The position numbers were made by a program, and so were the translations under genes. This document shows, in pieces, positions 34,572-44,299 of a stretch of DNA of 64,000 nt. The DNA comes from Roseovarius sp. S88 (GTDB taxonomy: Bacteria; Pseudomonadota; Alphaproteobacteria; Rhodobacterales; Rhodobacteraceae), in the NCBI RefSeq assembly GCF_037023735.1, contig NZ_CP146069.1, positions 599,501-663,500 of the forward strand, written 5' to 3'. The notes under the pieces are model-generated. The model made no database searches. It was not told the origin of the DNA and saw nothing but the letters and a program-made list of their open reading frames with translations. Position 1 is the first letter of the stretch. Each line of letters opens with the position of its first letter.

Positions 34572-35858
34572 ATGACCAAGTTGATCAACGGAACCACACG
34601 CCGCGGGGCGCTCAAGACCTTGGCCGGGGCTGCGGCAGGCGCGACGGCTCTGCCGCTTTGGGCGCGGTATGCGCAGGCCTCAAGCTCGGAGCCGATCAAG
34701 ATCGGATTCCAGCAGCACAGCACCGGCATCGGCGCGGCCTATGGGCGCTGGTACGGGCGCACCACAGAGGCTGCGGTCAAACTGATCAATGAAGGCGGCG
34801 GCATAAATGGTCGTTTGGTCGAGCTGATAGCCGAAGATGATGGCACCGATCCCAAACGCGGCGCCGAAGTGGTCGAGAAGTTCGCGACGCAGCACAATTG
34901 CGATGTCGGCTTCGGCACGCTCTTCAGCCATGTCGTCATTGGATCTTCGCCACGTGCAGGAGAGCTGAAACTGCCCTATTTTGTGGTCTCTGAGGGCCAC
35001 CATGTCGCCTCAGGCATGCTCAACCGCTACACGCTACAGCCGGGCATCACGGATGTGAAAAGCCAGGTGCAGGCGATGGCCCCCTATGTGTCGGAAAACC
35101 TGGGCAAGAAGGTTACGATGATCTTTCCGGACTTTGCCTTTGGTCATGATCACCGTGACTTCTTCTCGGCGGCGATTGAGGCGCAGGGCGGTGAGGTTCT
35201 GGAAAAGATCGCCATCCCGCCAACTGAGACCTCCTTCACCAAATACTTCCCGCAGATACCGCGCGAAACCGAGGTGCTCTACCACGTGATGGTCGGCCCG
35301 GCTGTTCTGACCTTTGTGAAGGAACTGGGTGAATTCTTCGGCCCCTCAAGTCCGGCAATCTTCGGATTTATCGACAGCCTGGAGGCCGTGGATATCGCCA
35401 GCCCGGGTCTGGAGTTCCTGGAAGGCACGTATTTCTGGGAAGGAAATCCGCGCTATGCGCAGGCCGATCAGACAGAGCATGATAAATTCTTCCGCGCGGC
35501 TGTGGGTGTCGATGACAACGGAGCTTCAGTGAGCGATCCGACGGATGTGTCAACCTATGCTCATATGTTTGGCTGTTGGGAGACTTTGCACGTGATCAAA
35601 CATGGCATGGAGAATTCCGGATATCAGGGACCGGGCGACCGCGCCAAACTGATCGAGGCGGTGGAGGCTTTGTCCGACATGCCAGAAGGACGCGCGCACC
35701 CCCAAGGAGCCAAGGTATTCAACGGCAAGACGCATCAGGTCTTTGGGCATCAATATATCAGCCGCGTGGAAGAAGGGAAACTCGTGCGGGTTCATACGAC
35801 GTCTATCGAAGACACGCTCTATCCCGATGAAGTGGATTACACCGCGCAACCTCTTTGA
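34572..35858 (+). CDS. LIV-type ABC transporter substrate-binding protein
   Basis: A 428-residue periplasmic binding protein of the branched-chain amino acid/urea/amide class (type I fold). A Tat-like signal (TTRRGALKTLAG, residues 8-19) is followed by IKIGFQQHSTGIGAAYG and NEGGGINGRLVELIAEDDGTD-type family segments. It begins after AGGGAGA and heads a five-gene importer set with two permeases and two ATPases. Similarity in layout to UrtA/AmiC suggests an amide-, urea- or amino-acid-like ligand. The downstream redox genes suggest that the imported compound is then degraded. Confidence 0.88.
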   Translation: MTKLINGTTRRGALKTLAGAAAGATALPLWARYAQASSSEPIKIGFQQHSTGIGAAYGRWYGRTTEAAVKLINEGGGINGRLVELIAEDDGTDPKRGAEVVEKFATQHNCDVGFGTLFSHVVIGSSPRAGELKLPYFVVSEGHHVASGMLNRYTLQPGITDVKSQVQAMAPYVSENLGKKVTMIFPDFAFGHDHRDFFSAAIEAQGGEVLEKIAIPPTETSFTKYFPQIPRETEVLYHVMVGPAVLTFVKELGEFFGPSSPAIFGFIDSLEAVDIASPGLEFLEGTYFWEGNPRYAQADQTEHDKFFRAAVGVDDNGASVSDPTDVSTYAHMFGCWETLHVIKHGMENSGYQGPGDRAKLIEAVEALSDMPEGRAHPQGAKVFNGKTHQVFGHQYISRVEEGKLVRVHTTSIEDTLYPDEVDYTAQPL

Positions 35859-35935
35859 CCCCCTAAAGCGCTTGTCGAACCGGTGCATCGGCATCGGTTC
35901 CGACGCGCGGAGTGACGCCTGGTGCTGATCTAGCG

Positions 35936-36862
35936 ATGGAATTTGGACCTCACCTTTTGCTGGCCACGCTCGAAGGCGCGGTTACGGCCGCCGTTCTGGC
36001 ACTGACGGCGGTGGGCCTCAGCCTTGTGTTCGGTGTTATGCGCGTGGTCAACATCGCCCATGGTGAGTTCTACATGCTGGGGGCGGTGATCGCCTGGTAT
36101 GTGGCGCATATGATGGGCGGGCACCCGGCCTTGGGGTTCTTTGCGGCGCTGGTTCTGGCCCCGCTGCTGGTCGGGGCAATAGCGGTTTTGGCAGACATCA
36201 CCATCCTCAAGCGCCTCGATTATGATCCCGAGCGCACAATCGTGGCCACGATTGGTCTGCTCTATATCATCCAGCAACTCACCCTGATGACCTACGGCCC
36301 CGAGGCGCGCCCGGTCGAGGCCCCGTTCAACACTCGTATCGCGCTTCCGTGGTTTGAATGGGGCGAAGACGGGTTTCAGTTTTACTACCCCTGGGGCCTG
36401 TCGACGACATCTTATAAACTTGCGGTAATCGGTGCCGCGGCCGCAGTGCTATTGGGCGTCTGGGCGATGATGGCACGCACAAAGATCGGCCTCCTGATGC
36501 GCGCCACGCAAGCCGATCGCGATATGGCGCTGGCCTTTGGGATTCCGGTAGAGCGGGTCTACGCGGTGGTCTTTGGCATCGGTGCTGGGCTGGCGGCGTT
36601 GGGCGCGGTTCTGATCGTACCCATCCAGCAGGCGCATTACCTGATGGGGGCGGACCCGCTCTTGCTGGCCTTTATTGTGGTGATCATCGGTGGATTGGGA
36701 AGTCTGCCCGGCACGGTCCTGGCGGCATTGTTCATTGGCCTGTCGGACGGCATTATCTCGGTCTTCTTCTCACCGACACTGGCCAAAATCCTGGCGACGT
36801 TGCTTGTCGGACTGGTGCTTGTCTGGCGGCCTCAGGGCCTCTTTGGGACACGCACCGCATGA
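35936..36862 (+). CDS. LIV-type ABC transporter permease (LivH/UrtB-like)
   Basis: A permease of about 308 residues with around eight membrane spans, containing the typical LALTAVGLSLVFGVMRVVNIAHGEFYMLGA segment (split over residues 15-45) and a C-terminal IGGLGSLPGTVLAALFIG. ATG 35936 is used; a GTG at 35912 in the same frame is an alternative and neither has a strong ribosome binding site. Its stop overlaps the start of the second permease (ATGA at 36859-36862). Forms the membrane channel with the next gene product. Confidence 0.87.
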   Translation: MEFGPHLLLATLEGAVTAAVLALTAVGLSLVFGVMRVVNIAHGEFYMLGAVIAWYVAHMMGGHPALGFFAALVLAPLLVGAIAVLADITILKRLDYDPERTIVATIGLLYIIQQLTLMTYGPEARPVEAPFNTRIALPWFEWGEDGFQFYYPWGLSTTSYKLAVIGAAAAVLLGVWAMMARTKIGLLMRATQADRDMALAFGIPVERVYAVVFGIGAGLAALGAVLIVPIQQAHYLMGADPLLLAFIVVIIGGLGSLPGTVLAALFIGLSDGIISVFFSPTLAKILATLLVGLVLVWRPQGLFGTRTA

Positions 36863-37803
36863 GCGCGTCAGGCCGAGTCATTGCCCTGCATCTGGGCTTG
36901 CTGGTTCTGCTTTTTGCGCTGCAATTCATTTTGCCCGCCTATCACCATGGCAACCTGGCGCGGATTATGGTGCTGGCCACCTATGCGGTGGGATACAACA
37001 TCCTCTTTGGCTACACAGGGCTTCTCAGTCTCGGACATGCGCTTTTCTTTGCGGCGGGCATGTATGGCATGGGCCTGACAATCCAGCATATGGGCTTCAC
37101 ACCTGCGCCAGCTTTGATCGTCGGTATTGTGGCGGGTGCTATCGTGTCCGGCGCACTGGCCCTTCTGGCCCTGCGCACGGTGGGCGTGTCCTTCATGATC
37201 GTCACACTCATGTTCGCGCAGGCGGGTTATCTCACAGTGCTCTACTTCGGCGAATACACCCGCGGTGACGAGGGCTTTGTGATCCAACAGGCACAGCGCA
37301 TTCTCTGGGGCATTGACCTGAGCGATGCCACCAACCGCTATTTCGCCGCCTGGGTGCTGTTCTCGGTGTCCTTTGTCATCTCGCTCTGGCTGGTTCGAAG
37401 CCCCTTTGGTCGCACGCTTGTCGCCATCCGCGAAAACGAAGAGCGCGTGCGCATGCTGGGCTATGACACCTTTAAACATAAACTCGCAGCTATGGTCATT
37501 TCCGGCACAATATCGGCGGCGGCAGGGGCGTTTTACGGGCTGCTCTTTGGCTATGCGGGGGCCAGCTTTGCCTCGGTGCAATATTCGATCTTCCCGCTCC
37601 TGTGGGTGCTCCTGGGAGGGGCTGGCACAGTGCTGGGTCCGTTTGTCGGCACGCTCTTCATGTTCTACCTCATCGACCTCAGCTCTGGCGTGACCTCGGC
37701 CTATCTGCTGATCGCCGGTCTGGCGCTGGTACTCTTGACGCTTTTCGCGCCGCAAGGCCTCACCGGAGAACTGCGTCGACGTATCTGGAAGAACCTGCCA
37801 TGA
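36859..37803 (+). CDS. LIV-type ABC transporter permease (LivM/UrtC-like)
   Basis: A 314-residue second permease subunit with eight to ten spans; YAVGYNILFGYTGLLSLGHA near residue 42 is the family hallmark, as is the later RTLVAIRENEERVRMLGY coupling loop. Coupled by ATGA overlaps to the first permease and to the ATPase gene (37800-37803). Confidence 0.9.
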   Translation: MSASGRVIALHLGLLVLLFALQFILPAYHHGNLARIMVLATYAVGYNILFGYTGLLSLGHALFFAAGMYGMGLTIQHMGFTPAPALIVGIVAGAIVSGALALLALRTVGVSFMIVTLMFAQAGYLTVLYFGEYTRGDEGFVIQQAQRILWGIDLSDATNRYFAAWVLFSVSFVISLWLVRSPFGRTLVAIRENEERVRMLGYDTFKHKLAAMVISGTISAAAGAFYGLLFGYAGASFASVQYSIFPLLWVLLGGAGTVLGPFVGTLFMFYLIDLSSGVTSAYLLIAGLALVLLTLFAPQGLTGELRRRIWKNLP

Positions 37804-38507
37804 CTATTTTGTCGACGCGAGGACTGAGCAAATCCTTTGACGGGCTGCAGGCGGTCACGAATGTTGATTTTGACCTGCCACAAGGCGAAGTACGCGCGTT
37901 GATTGGGCCCAATGGCGCAGGCAAAACTACGCTGGTTGGCATGATCTGTGGACGCATTGAACCCACGTCTGGTCGCGTTCAGTTTGATGGTCAGGATATC
38001 ACCAGCCTTCCAGCCCATGCCCGGATCATGCGTGGCATGGCCTACACGTTTCAGATCACATCAGTCTTTGCCCGGCTGCCCGTCACCGAAAACGTGGCGC
38101 TCGCTGCGCGGCGGAGGTTGACCGGAGGCGCAGTGGACAGCGCTGTGGAGAATGCACTTGCGCGCGTGGGGCTGACTGATGAGGCACATGAAGAGGCGGG
38201 CAACCTCAGCTACGGCCACCAGCGGCTCTTGGAAATTGCCATGGGCCTCGCGCAATCACCCCGCCTGTTGATCCTGGATGAGCCAACACAGGGGCTTTCC
38301 GAAGGGGAAATTGACGATTTCAAAGCGCTGATCCGGGAATTGGCAGGCGATACCACAATCCTGCTGATTGAACACAACATGAATGTCGTCATGGAAACCG
38401 CTGACCAGGTCAGTGTGCTGAACTTCGGCGAAATTCTGGCCGAAGGTACACCGCAGGAAATTCACGAAAACGCCGCCGTGCAGGCCGCTTATCTGGGGAC
38501 CGGGTGA
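37800..38507 (+). CDS. LIV-type ABC transporter ATP-binding protein (LivG-like)
   Basis: A 235-residue ATPase with Walker A GPNGAGKT near residue 38, the Q-loop in YTFQITSVF, a LSYGHQRLLEIA signature (LSxGxxR variant typical of LivG/UrtD), Walker B LLILDEPTQGLS, and H-loop IEHNMNVV. The start at 37800 is the ATG in the permease stop; an upstream frame from 37602 is not used. TGATG overlap links it to the next ATPase. Confidence 0.92.
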   Translation: MTILSTRGLSKSFDGLQAVTNVDFDLPQGEVRALIGPNGAGKTTLVGMICGRIEPTSGRVQFDGQDITSLPAHARIMRGMAYTFQITSVFARLPVTENVALAARRRLTGGAVDSAVENALARVGLTDEAHEEAGNLSYGHQRLLEIAMGLAQSPRLLILDEPTQGLSEGEIDDFKALIRELAGDTTILLIEHNMNVVMETADQVSVLNFGEILAEGTPQEIHENAAVQAAYLGTG

Positions 38508-39202
38508 TGCTTGAGCTTCGTAAGATCAACTCCGGCTATGGCGCGGCTCAGGTCTTGCGGGATGTGTCTTTGAGTGTCGCACCTGGCGAAATCCTCTGTC
38601 TCATGGGGCGCAACGGGGCGGGCAAAACCACCACGATGCAGACCATCATGGGGCTGCTTCCGCTCATGTCCGGTGAGGTTTTGCTGGACGGCAAGGATGT
38701 GGGCAAATTGCCCCCTCATGAGGTGCCGCGCGCCGGGATTGGCTATATCCCGCAAGGACGGCGGCTCTTTACCGGCCTCACCGTGGCGCAGAACCTCGAA
38801 GTCGGGCTACAGGTGCGCAACTCGGACAGGGCTGTGCTGGACGGGGTACTGGAGCTTTTCCCGCGTCTACGTGAGCGCATGGATCAACCGGCGCAAACCC
38901 TCTCGGGCGGCGAACAGCAAATGCTGGCCACGGCCCGCGCCTTGTGCATTGAACCGAAGGTTTTGCTGCTGGATGAACCAACCGAAGGGCTTCAGCCCTC
39001 TATGATCGAAGCCATCCGTCAGGTGGTTGTCAAAATGCGCGAGGCCGGGGTGGCCATCCTTTTGGTGGAACAACGGATTGAGGCGGTTCTGTCGGTGGCT
39101 GACCGCGTTGCGTTTATTGAAAACGGACGCAATGGCGAAACCATGACGGTCGAAGCCCTGCGGGCCGAGCCTTCTATCATTGACCGATATGTGGGTGTCT
39201 GA
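38507..39202 (+). CDS. LIV-type ABC transporter ATP-binding protein (LivF-like)
   Basis: A 231-residue ATPase, second of the pair. Walker A GRNGAGKT, signature LSGGEQQML, Walker B LLLLDEPTEGLQ and H-loop VEQRIEAVL are present in order. ATG 38507 overlaps the previous stop. It completes the importer set. A 108-base gap separates it from the molybdenum hydroxylase genes on the same strand; a TTGACA at 39249-39254 lies in it, but no matching -10 box at normal spacing was found. Confidence 0.92.
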   Translation: MLELRKINSGYGAAQVLRDVSLSVAPGEILCLMGRNGAGKTTTMQTIMGLLPLMSGEVLLDGKDVGKLPPHEVPRAGIGYIPQGRRLFTGLTVAQNLEVGLQVRNSDRAVLDGVLELFPRLRERMDQPAQTLSGGEQQMLATARALCIEPKVLLLDEPTEGLQPSMIEAIRQVVVKMREAGVAILLVEQRIEAVLSVADRVAFIENGRNGETMTVEALRAEPSIIDRYVGV

Positions 39203-39310
39203 GGGTTGGATTTGAGTATTTGGAGAACAGTGAAGGCCATGTGCTTTGTTGACAGGTCAAAGGCCGCTGCCGCACGATTGTTTATGTGAGGAAGTGAAAA
39301 GGGATACCGT

Positions 39311-40162
39311 TTGAGCCTCTATCACCGACCCGAGACGTTGAACGACGCGCTGGCGCTTTTGCAAAGCGGCGAGATGCGCATTGCGGCAGGGTGCACGGAT
39401 CTTTTTCCGGCGACCGAGGCAAGAGCATTGTCAGGTCCGATCATGGACATCACCAACATCTCGGACCTCACAGGCATCTCGGAAACAAAAGATGGCTACA
39501 GGATCGGTGCGGCGACCACGTGGAGTGATGTGATCAAGGCCGATCTGCCACCGGCTTTTGGTATGCTCAAGGAGGCGGCACGCGAAGTGGGTTCGGTGCA
39601 AATCCAAAATGCAGGTACTGTGGCTGGCAATCTTTGCAATGCATCTCCCGCCGCCGATGGCATGCCCTGCTTGCTGGCATTGGATGCAACGGTTGAGCTG
39701 GCCTCTACGTCAGGGCGCCGGATGCTTGCACTGAGCGATTTTATCACCGGGCCGCGTCAAACAGCCCTTGCGCCAGATGAGATGGTCGTCGCGCTGCATG
39801 TGCCTCAAAGCGCATGCTCTGGTGTGTCGCGCTTTCGCAAGCTGGGCGCGCGCAAGTATTTGGTGATTTCCGTTGCCATGGTCGCCGCGCGTTTGGGTGT
39901 CGTGAATGGCCAGATCGAAACGGCAGCAATTGCGGTCGGCTCCTGCAGTGCGGTGGCACAGCGGCTCTCAAGTTTGGAAAAGGGGCTTGTCGGGCACGAG
40001 GCCACGCCGAATGTGCTGGAACAAGTGAATGTTGCACGTGTCTCGGAGGCGTTATCGCCCATCGACGACATCCGCGCCGATGCCGCCTATCGCTCAGAGG
40101 CCGCAACAGAACTGGTGAAACGCACACTTGAGGACCTGTTACACACCGAGGCGCTGGTATGA
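39311..40162 (+). CDS. Molybdenum hydroxylase FAD-binding (medium) subunit
   Basis: A 283-residue CoxM/XdhB-type FAD subunit of the xanthine dehydrogenase family. The IAAGCTDLFPA region near residue 24 and VGSVQIQNAGTVAGNLCNASPAAD (about 96-119) form the two FAD pyrophosphate-binding segments typical of the family. It begins with TTG at 39311, supported by AAAAGGGA upstream, and its stop overlaps the next ATG (40159-40162). It relays electrons between the Fe-S clusters of the next protein and an acceptor. Confidence 0.88.
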   Translation: MSLYHRPETLNDALALLQSGEMRIAAGCTDLFPATEARALSGPIMDITNISDLTGISETKDGYRIGAATTWSDVIKADLPPAFGMLKEAAREVGSVQIQNAGTVAGNLCNASPAADGMPCLLALDATVELASTSGRRMLALSDFITGPRQTALAPDEMVVALHVPQSACSGVSRFRKLGARKYLVISVAMVAARLGVVNGQIETAAIAVGSCSAVAQRLSSLEKGLVGHEATPNVLEQVNVARVSEALSPIDDIRADAAYRSEAATELVKRTLEDLLHTEALV

Positions 40163-42849
40163 ACCGCCCTCTGGACACCATGACCTTGACGGTCAACGGT
40201 CAGGCATACAGCCTTCCAGCGGACCCGGCCCGCAGATTGAGCGAGGTTTTACGCGACGGGTTAGGCCTACGCGGCACCAAGGTGGGCTGTGACGCAGGCG
40301 ATTGCGGGGCGTGCACGGTTCTGGTCGATGGCGCACCGATTTGCGCCTGTCTCACGCCACTGGCGCAGGTCGAGGGCTGTCATGTTGAAACGGTGGAGGG
40401 TCTTCAAGACACAGCACTGCAAGAGGCTTTCCTGCGCCATGGCGCGGCGCAATGCGGCATTTGCACACCCGGCATGGTGATGGCCGCGACGGCCTTTCTG
40501 CGTGAGACCAAGGCACCAACACGGGCGGGGGTGGAAGAGGCCCTCGGCGGCGTGCTGTGCCGATGCACCGGATATACTCGGATCATTGATGCGGTGCTGG
40601 ATATCGGGCAATCCGGTTTGCACAACATGCCTGATGCAGGCCATGCGGTAGGCGCAGATGTACCACGTCTCGACGGTGCGCCAAAGGTGGCAGGCTCCGA
40701 AGTCTTTGGCGCGGACCACCAGATGACCGATGCACTTTTGGTTCGCGCCGTGCGCGCGCCCAAAGCGCCTATGGAGTTCACCTTTGGTGACATTGGCGCA
40801 TGGGCGGCGTCACAGAACGTCCATGTCTTCACCGCCGCCGATATTCCCGGACAGAACCGGTTTGGCGTCATCCCCGCCTTTGCCGATCAGCCTGCCCTGG
40901 CAGAGGCCCGCGTACGCCTGCAGGGCGAGGCGGTGGCGCTGGTGGCCGGACCGCCCGAGCAGATTGAACAGCTTGACCTCAAGAGCTTTCCAATCACCTG
41001 GACCGCCACGCCGGACACAGAGCCCGTACATGCCGCGCACCCTGATAACATCCTGATTACCGGCAAAGTGCGCCGCGGGGAGGCCAAAAAAGCCCTGTCG
41101 CGCGCCGCGCATGTAGCCAAAGGGGCGATGCAAACGCCCTATGTCGAGCACGCCTATATCGAGCCTGAGGCCGGCATCGCCTGGATGGACGGGGACACGC
41201 TTGTCATTCAGGCCTGCACGCAGGCCCCTGTGATGGACCGCGACGAAACCGCGCTGATCCTTGGCCTGCCGGAGGACAAGGTCCGCATCATTCCCGCCGC
41301 AACCGGCGGCGGCTTTGGCTCCAAGCTTGACATCTCGCTGCAACCTCTCATCGGCCTTGTCGCGCTCAAGACCGGAAAACCTGCACGCATGATCTATTCC
41401 CGCTCTGAAAGCATGGCCACGACCACCAAACGCCACCCATCGCAAATGACAGGCCAGATCGGCTGTGACAAAACAGGCCGCATCACCGGCATGGTGTTTG
41501 ACGGGGATTTCAACACCGGGGCCTATGCAAGCTGGGGGCCGACCGTCTCGGGGCGCGTGCCGGTGCATGCCTCGGGGCCGTACTACATCCCGAACTACCA
41601 TGCCGAGGCGCGGGCCAACTATTCGTATCAGCCAATTTCCGGCGCATTCCGGGGGTTCGGTGTGCCCCAGGCCGCGATCCTGCAGGAATCGATCTTTGAC
41701 GACCTTGCCGCAAAACTCGGCATGGACCGGCTCGCCTTTCGTCAGCTCAACGCCTTGCAAGACGGGCAAGACACCGTCTGCGGACAGACGCTTCACGGGG
41801 TCGGGATCGCCGCCTGTCTGGAGGCCCTAAAGAACCCGTGGACCGCCGCTTTGGCCCGCGCCGAGGCTGCAAACGCAAAGGGCGGCATCCTGCGCCACGG
41901 CGTTGGAGTGGCCTCCTGCTGGTACGGCTGCGGCAACACCGCCATTGCCAACCCGTCCACCATCCGCGTGGGCCTGACGGCGGAGGGCGCGCTGTGCTTG
42001 CATCAAGGGGCCGTGGATATCGGGCAAGGCTCCAACACCGTGATCCCACAGATCTGCGCAGACGCGTTGGGCCTGCCCCTGGCGCAGTTTCAAATCATCG
42101 GCGCAGACACCGCCCTGACGCCGGATTGCGGCAAAACCTCTGGTTCACGCCAGACCTATGTCACCGGAAGTGCGGCCCTGCGTGCCGGACAGGCGTTGCG
42201 CGCACGTATACTGTCGATGACCAATATGGGCGCAGAGGCAAGCCTGTTGCTGCAAGGCACCACATTGATCGTCAGCGATGGCACCGCGGAACGTAAGATC
42301 GCCTTGCAGGATCTCGAGGCAGATGCGCATGGATATGTCCTCTCTGCCGAAGAAACCTATGATCCACCCACGCAGCCACTTGATGAAAATGGTCAGGGCG
42401 CGCCTTATGCGGTTTACGGCTATGGCGCGCAGATTGCCGAACTCTCGGTGGACATGCGCCTTGGCACAGTCAAGGTGAGCAAGATCACCGCCGCCCATGA
42501 TCTGGGGCGCGTGATCAATCCCGGCCTTGCCGAAGGGCAGGTGCATGGCGGCATCGCGCAGGGTCTTGGTATGGCGCTGATGGAAGTGTTTATTCCCGGC
42601 CGTACCGAGAACTTGCATGACTACCTGATCCCAACCACAGGCGACATGCCGCAGATCGAAACCATCTTTGTCGAGGTCCCTGACCCCGAAGGCCCCATGG
42701 GGGCCAAAGGCCTTGGCGAACACGTTCTCATCCCCACGGCTCCGGCCATCCTGAATGCCATCCGTCATGCCACCGGCGCGTTGGTCACGCAGTTGCCAGC
42801 CCTGCCGCATCGCGTGTTGGCGGCGATCAAAGAGGCGCAGGACAAATGA
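40159..42849 (+). CDS. Molybdenum hydroxylase with fused 2Fe-2S and Mo-binding domains
   Basis: An 896-residue protein fusing the small and large subunits of the xanthine dehydrogenase family. The N-terminal 2Fe-2S domain has C44, C49, C52 and C64 (plant-ferredoxin type), then C99, C102, C134 and C136 for the second cluster. From about residue 155 the molybdopterin part shows TGGGFGSK, the SGAFRGFGVPQA block, VDIGQGSNT and the C-terminal catalytic GAKGLGE glutamate. This composition predicts hydroxylation of a heteroaromatic carbon or aldehyde with water as oxygen source. Substrate unknown; downstream genes suggest a nicotinate-like or other N-heterocycle. Coupled to both neighbours. Confidence 0.9.
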   Translation: MNRPLDTMTLTVNGQAYSLPADPARRLSEVLRDGLGLRGTKVGCDAGDCGACTVLVDGAPICACLTPLAQVEGCHVETVEGLQDTALQEAFLRHGAAQCGICTPGMVMAATAFLRETKAPTRAGVEEALGGVLCRCTGYTRIIDAVLDIGQSGLHNMPDAGHAVGADVPRLDGAPKVAGSEVFGADHQMTDALLVRAVRAPKAPMEFTFGDIGAWAASQNVHVFTAADIPGQNRFGVIPAFADQPALAEARVRLQGEAVALVAGPPEQIEQLDLKSFPITWTATPDTEPVHAAHPDNILITGKVRRGEAKKALSRAAHVAKGAMQTPYVEHAYIEPEAGIAWMDGDTLVIQACTQAPVMDRDETALILGLPEDKVRIIPAATGGGFGSKLDISLQPLIGLVALKTGKPARMIYSRSESMATTTKRHPSQMTGQIGCDKTGRITGMVFDGDFNTGAYASWGPTVSGRVPVHASGPYYIPNYHAEARANYSYQPISGAFRGFGVPQAAILQESIFDDLAAKLGMDRLAFRQLNALQDGQDTVCGQTLHGVGIAACLEALKNPWTAALARAEAANAKGGILRHGVGVASCWYGCGNTAIANPSTIRVGLTAEGALCLHQGAVDIGQGSNTVIPQICADALGLPLAQFQIIGADTALTPDCGKTSGSRQTYVTGSAALRAGQALRARILSMTNMGAEASLLLQGTTLIVSDGTAERKIALQDLEADAHGYVLSAEETYDPPTQPLDENGQGAPYAVYGYGAQIAELSVDMRLGTVKVSKITAAHDLGRVINPGLAEGQVHGGIAQGLGMALMEVFIPGRTENLHDYLIPTTGDMPQIETIFVEVPDPEGPMGAKGLGEHVLIPTAPAILNAIRHATGALVTQLPALPHRVLAAIKEAQDK

Positions 42850-44299
42850 CCGAACGCCCGGCCAAAGAGGATAAGATCCGCTGCGATGCCTGCCCGGTCA
42901 TGTGCTACATCGCGCCCGGCAAAATCGGGGCCTGTGACCGCTACGCCAATGAGAATGGCAAGATCATCCGCTGTGATCCTCTGACCGTGCTCGACCGCCG
43001 CATTGAAACGGGCGGCGAAATCCGGCCCTTCCTCACATCCGACTGGGACGGAGAGGTAATTGGCACCGAGGATGTCTTTGTCTCCGGTGTCGGGTCCGGC
43101 ACCACCTATCCCGACTATAAACCTGCCCCCTTCATCGTCAGCCGCGAGGTTGATGGCGCGGATTTCGTCACCGTCGTGACCGAAGCGATCTTTTCCTATT
43201 GCGGCGTGAAAGTGAAAATCGACACCGACCGGCATCTGGGCCATGAAACCGCTGTGGTTCGCGCAAAGGGCGAGGCAATCGGCCATGTCACCACGTCGGA
43301 ATACGGCTCTCAAATGCTCTCGCTTGGGGGCGTGGATCACCTCACAGGCGGCTCCAAATCCGAAGGGCGCGCCACCTGCGACGCGCTTTTGCGCCTGTGC
43401 AACCGCGAGGCGGTCGAGCTGACCATCGACGACGGGGCCACCGTGATCGTGCAGGCGGGCCACCCCCCATTGTCAACGGCGAAACCGAAGCACGCATGCG
43501 CGTCGGCTGCGGGTCTGCCACAATCGGCATGTTCGCCTCGCAATGGCAGGGTCTGGTGGATGAAGTTGTTGTCGTGGATGACCACATCACCGGCGTCGTC
43601 AGCGAACATCAGGCGGGCAAAGTGTTGGGCTGGCCGGACACCGGCATCCGCATCAAGGGCCATCGCTCAACCCCGGGGCGCTACTTCAAGGTGGCGCAAC
43701 CTGGTCAGGGCTGGGGTGGCACGGATATCGACGATCCGCTCAACATCCTCAACCCGTGGCTTGAAAAGAAGGGCGCGCGCGCGGGGCTTACATTGCTCAT
43801 GGTCTCCACCACAGGCGAACACGCGGCCTATTACGTTCTGGATGACAATCTCGAACCACAGGCCAAGCCGATGCCCGATGCCCTTCAACCCTCTGTCGAT
43901 CTGATCGCCGAAAACTGCGAACCCGCCCTCTGCACGGTGATGTTCCAAGCCGGGGCCGGGGGCTCGCTGCGCTCTGGTGTCACGCAAAACCCGGTCAAGC
44001 TCACCCGCTCGGTTCAGGCCATGACCACACGTGTGACCTGCGGCGGAGAGCCTGCTTATGTCTGGCCTGGAGGTGGGATCACCCTGATGGTTGATGTGCT
44101 CAATATGCCCGATGGCTCTTTTGGCTATGTGCCAACACCAGCCCTGGTTGCCCCTCTGGAATTCACGCTCAGCCGGGAAGATTATCGCACACTCGGTGGC
44201 CATGACGCCGCGATCCGAAGCTTGAGCGATATCCTCGAGACAGGCGGCGAATATGGCAGTGCCGTGCGCGTCGTCTCCCCCAAGACAGGGGACGCGTGA
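42846..44299 (+). pseudogene. 6-hydroxynicotinate reductase-like protein, split by one-base frameshift
   Basis: Two overlapping frames together make one protein of about 485 residues that resembles 6-hydroxynicotinate reductase, which reduces the hydroxylated pyridine ring in nicotinate fermentation. The first part (42846 to about 43463) opens with Fe-S type cysteines C13, C16, C20 and C30 (RCDACPVMCYIAPGKIGACD). The second part, in another frame, continues with PPIVNGETEARMRVGCGSAT and runs to 44299. The break falls in a run of six C at 43463-43468; one more C restores HPPIVNG. It may be a sequencing error, a real mutation or slippage. Overlaps both neighbours by four bases. Confidence 0.8.

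Noticed and set aside
39249..39290. Sigma-70 promoter between the importer and hydroxylase genes
   Set aside because: TTGACA is present at 39249-39254, but no -10 box lies at 16-18 bases; the best T-rich stretch is about 26 bases away.
40810..41796. 328-codon minus-strand frame inside the Mo hydroxylase gene
   Set aside because: Shadow of a strongly conserved coding sequence.
43463..43468. Programmed ribosomal frameshift in the reductase gene
   Set aside because: No typical slippery heptamer plus downstream structure was recognised; a missing base is the simpler reading, so it is reported only as an alternative.
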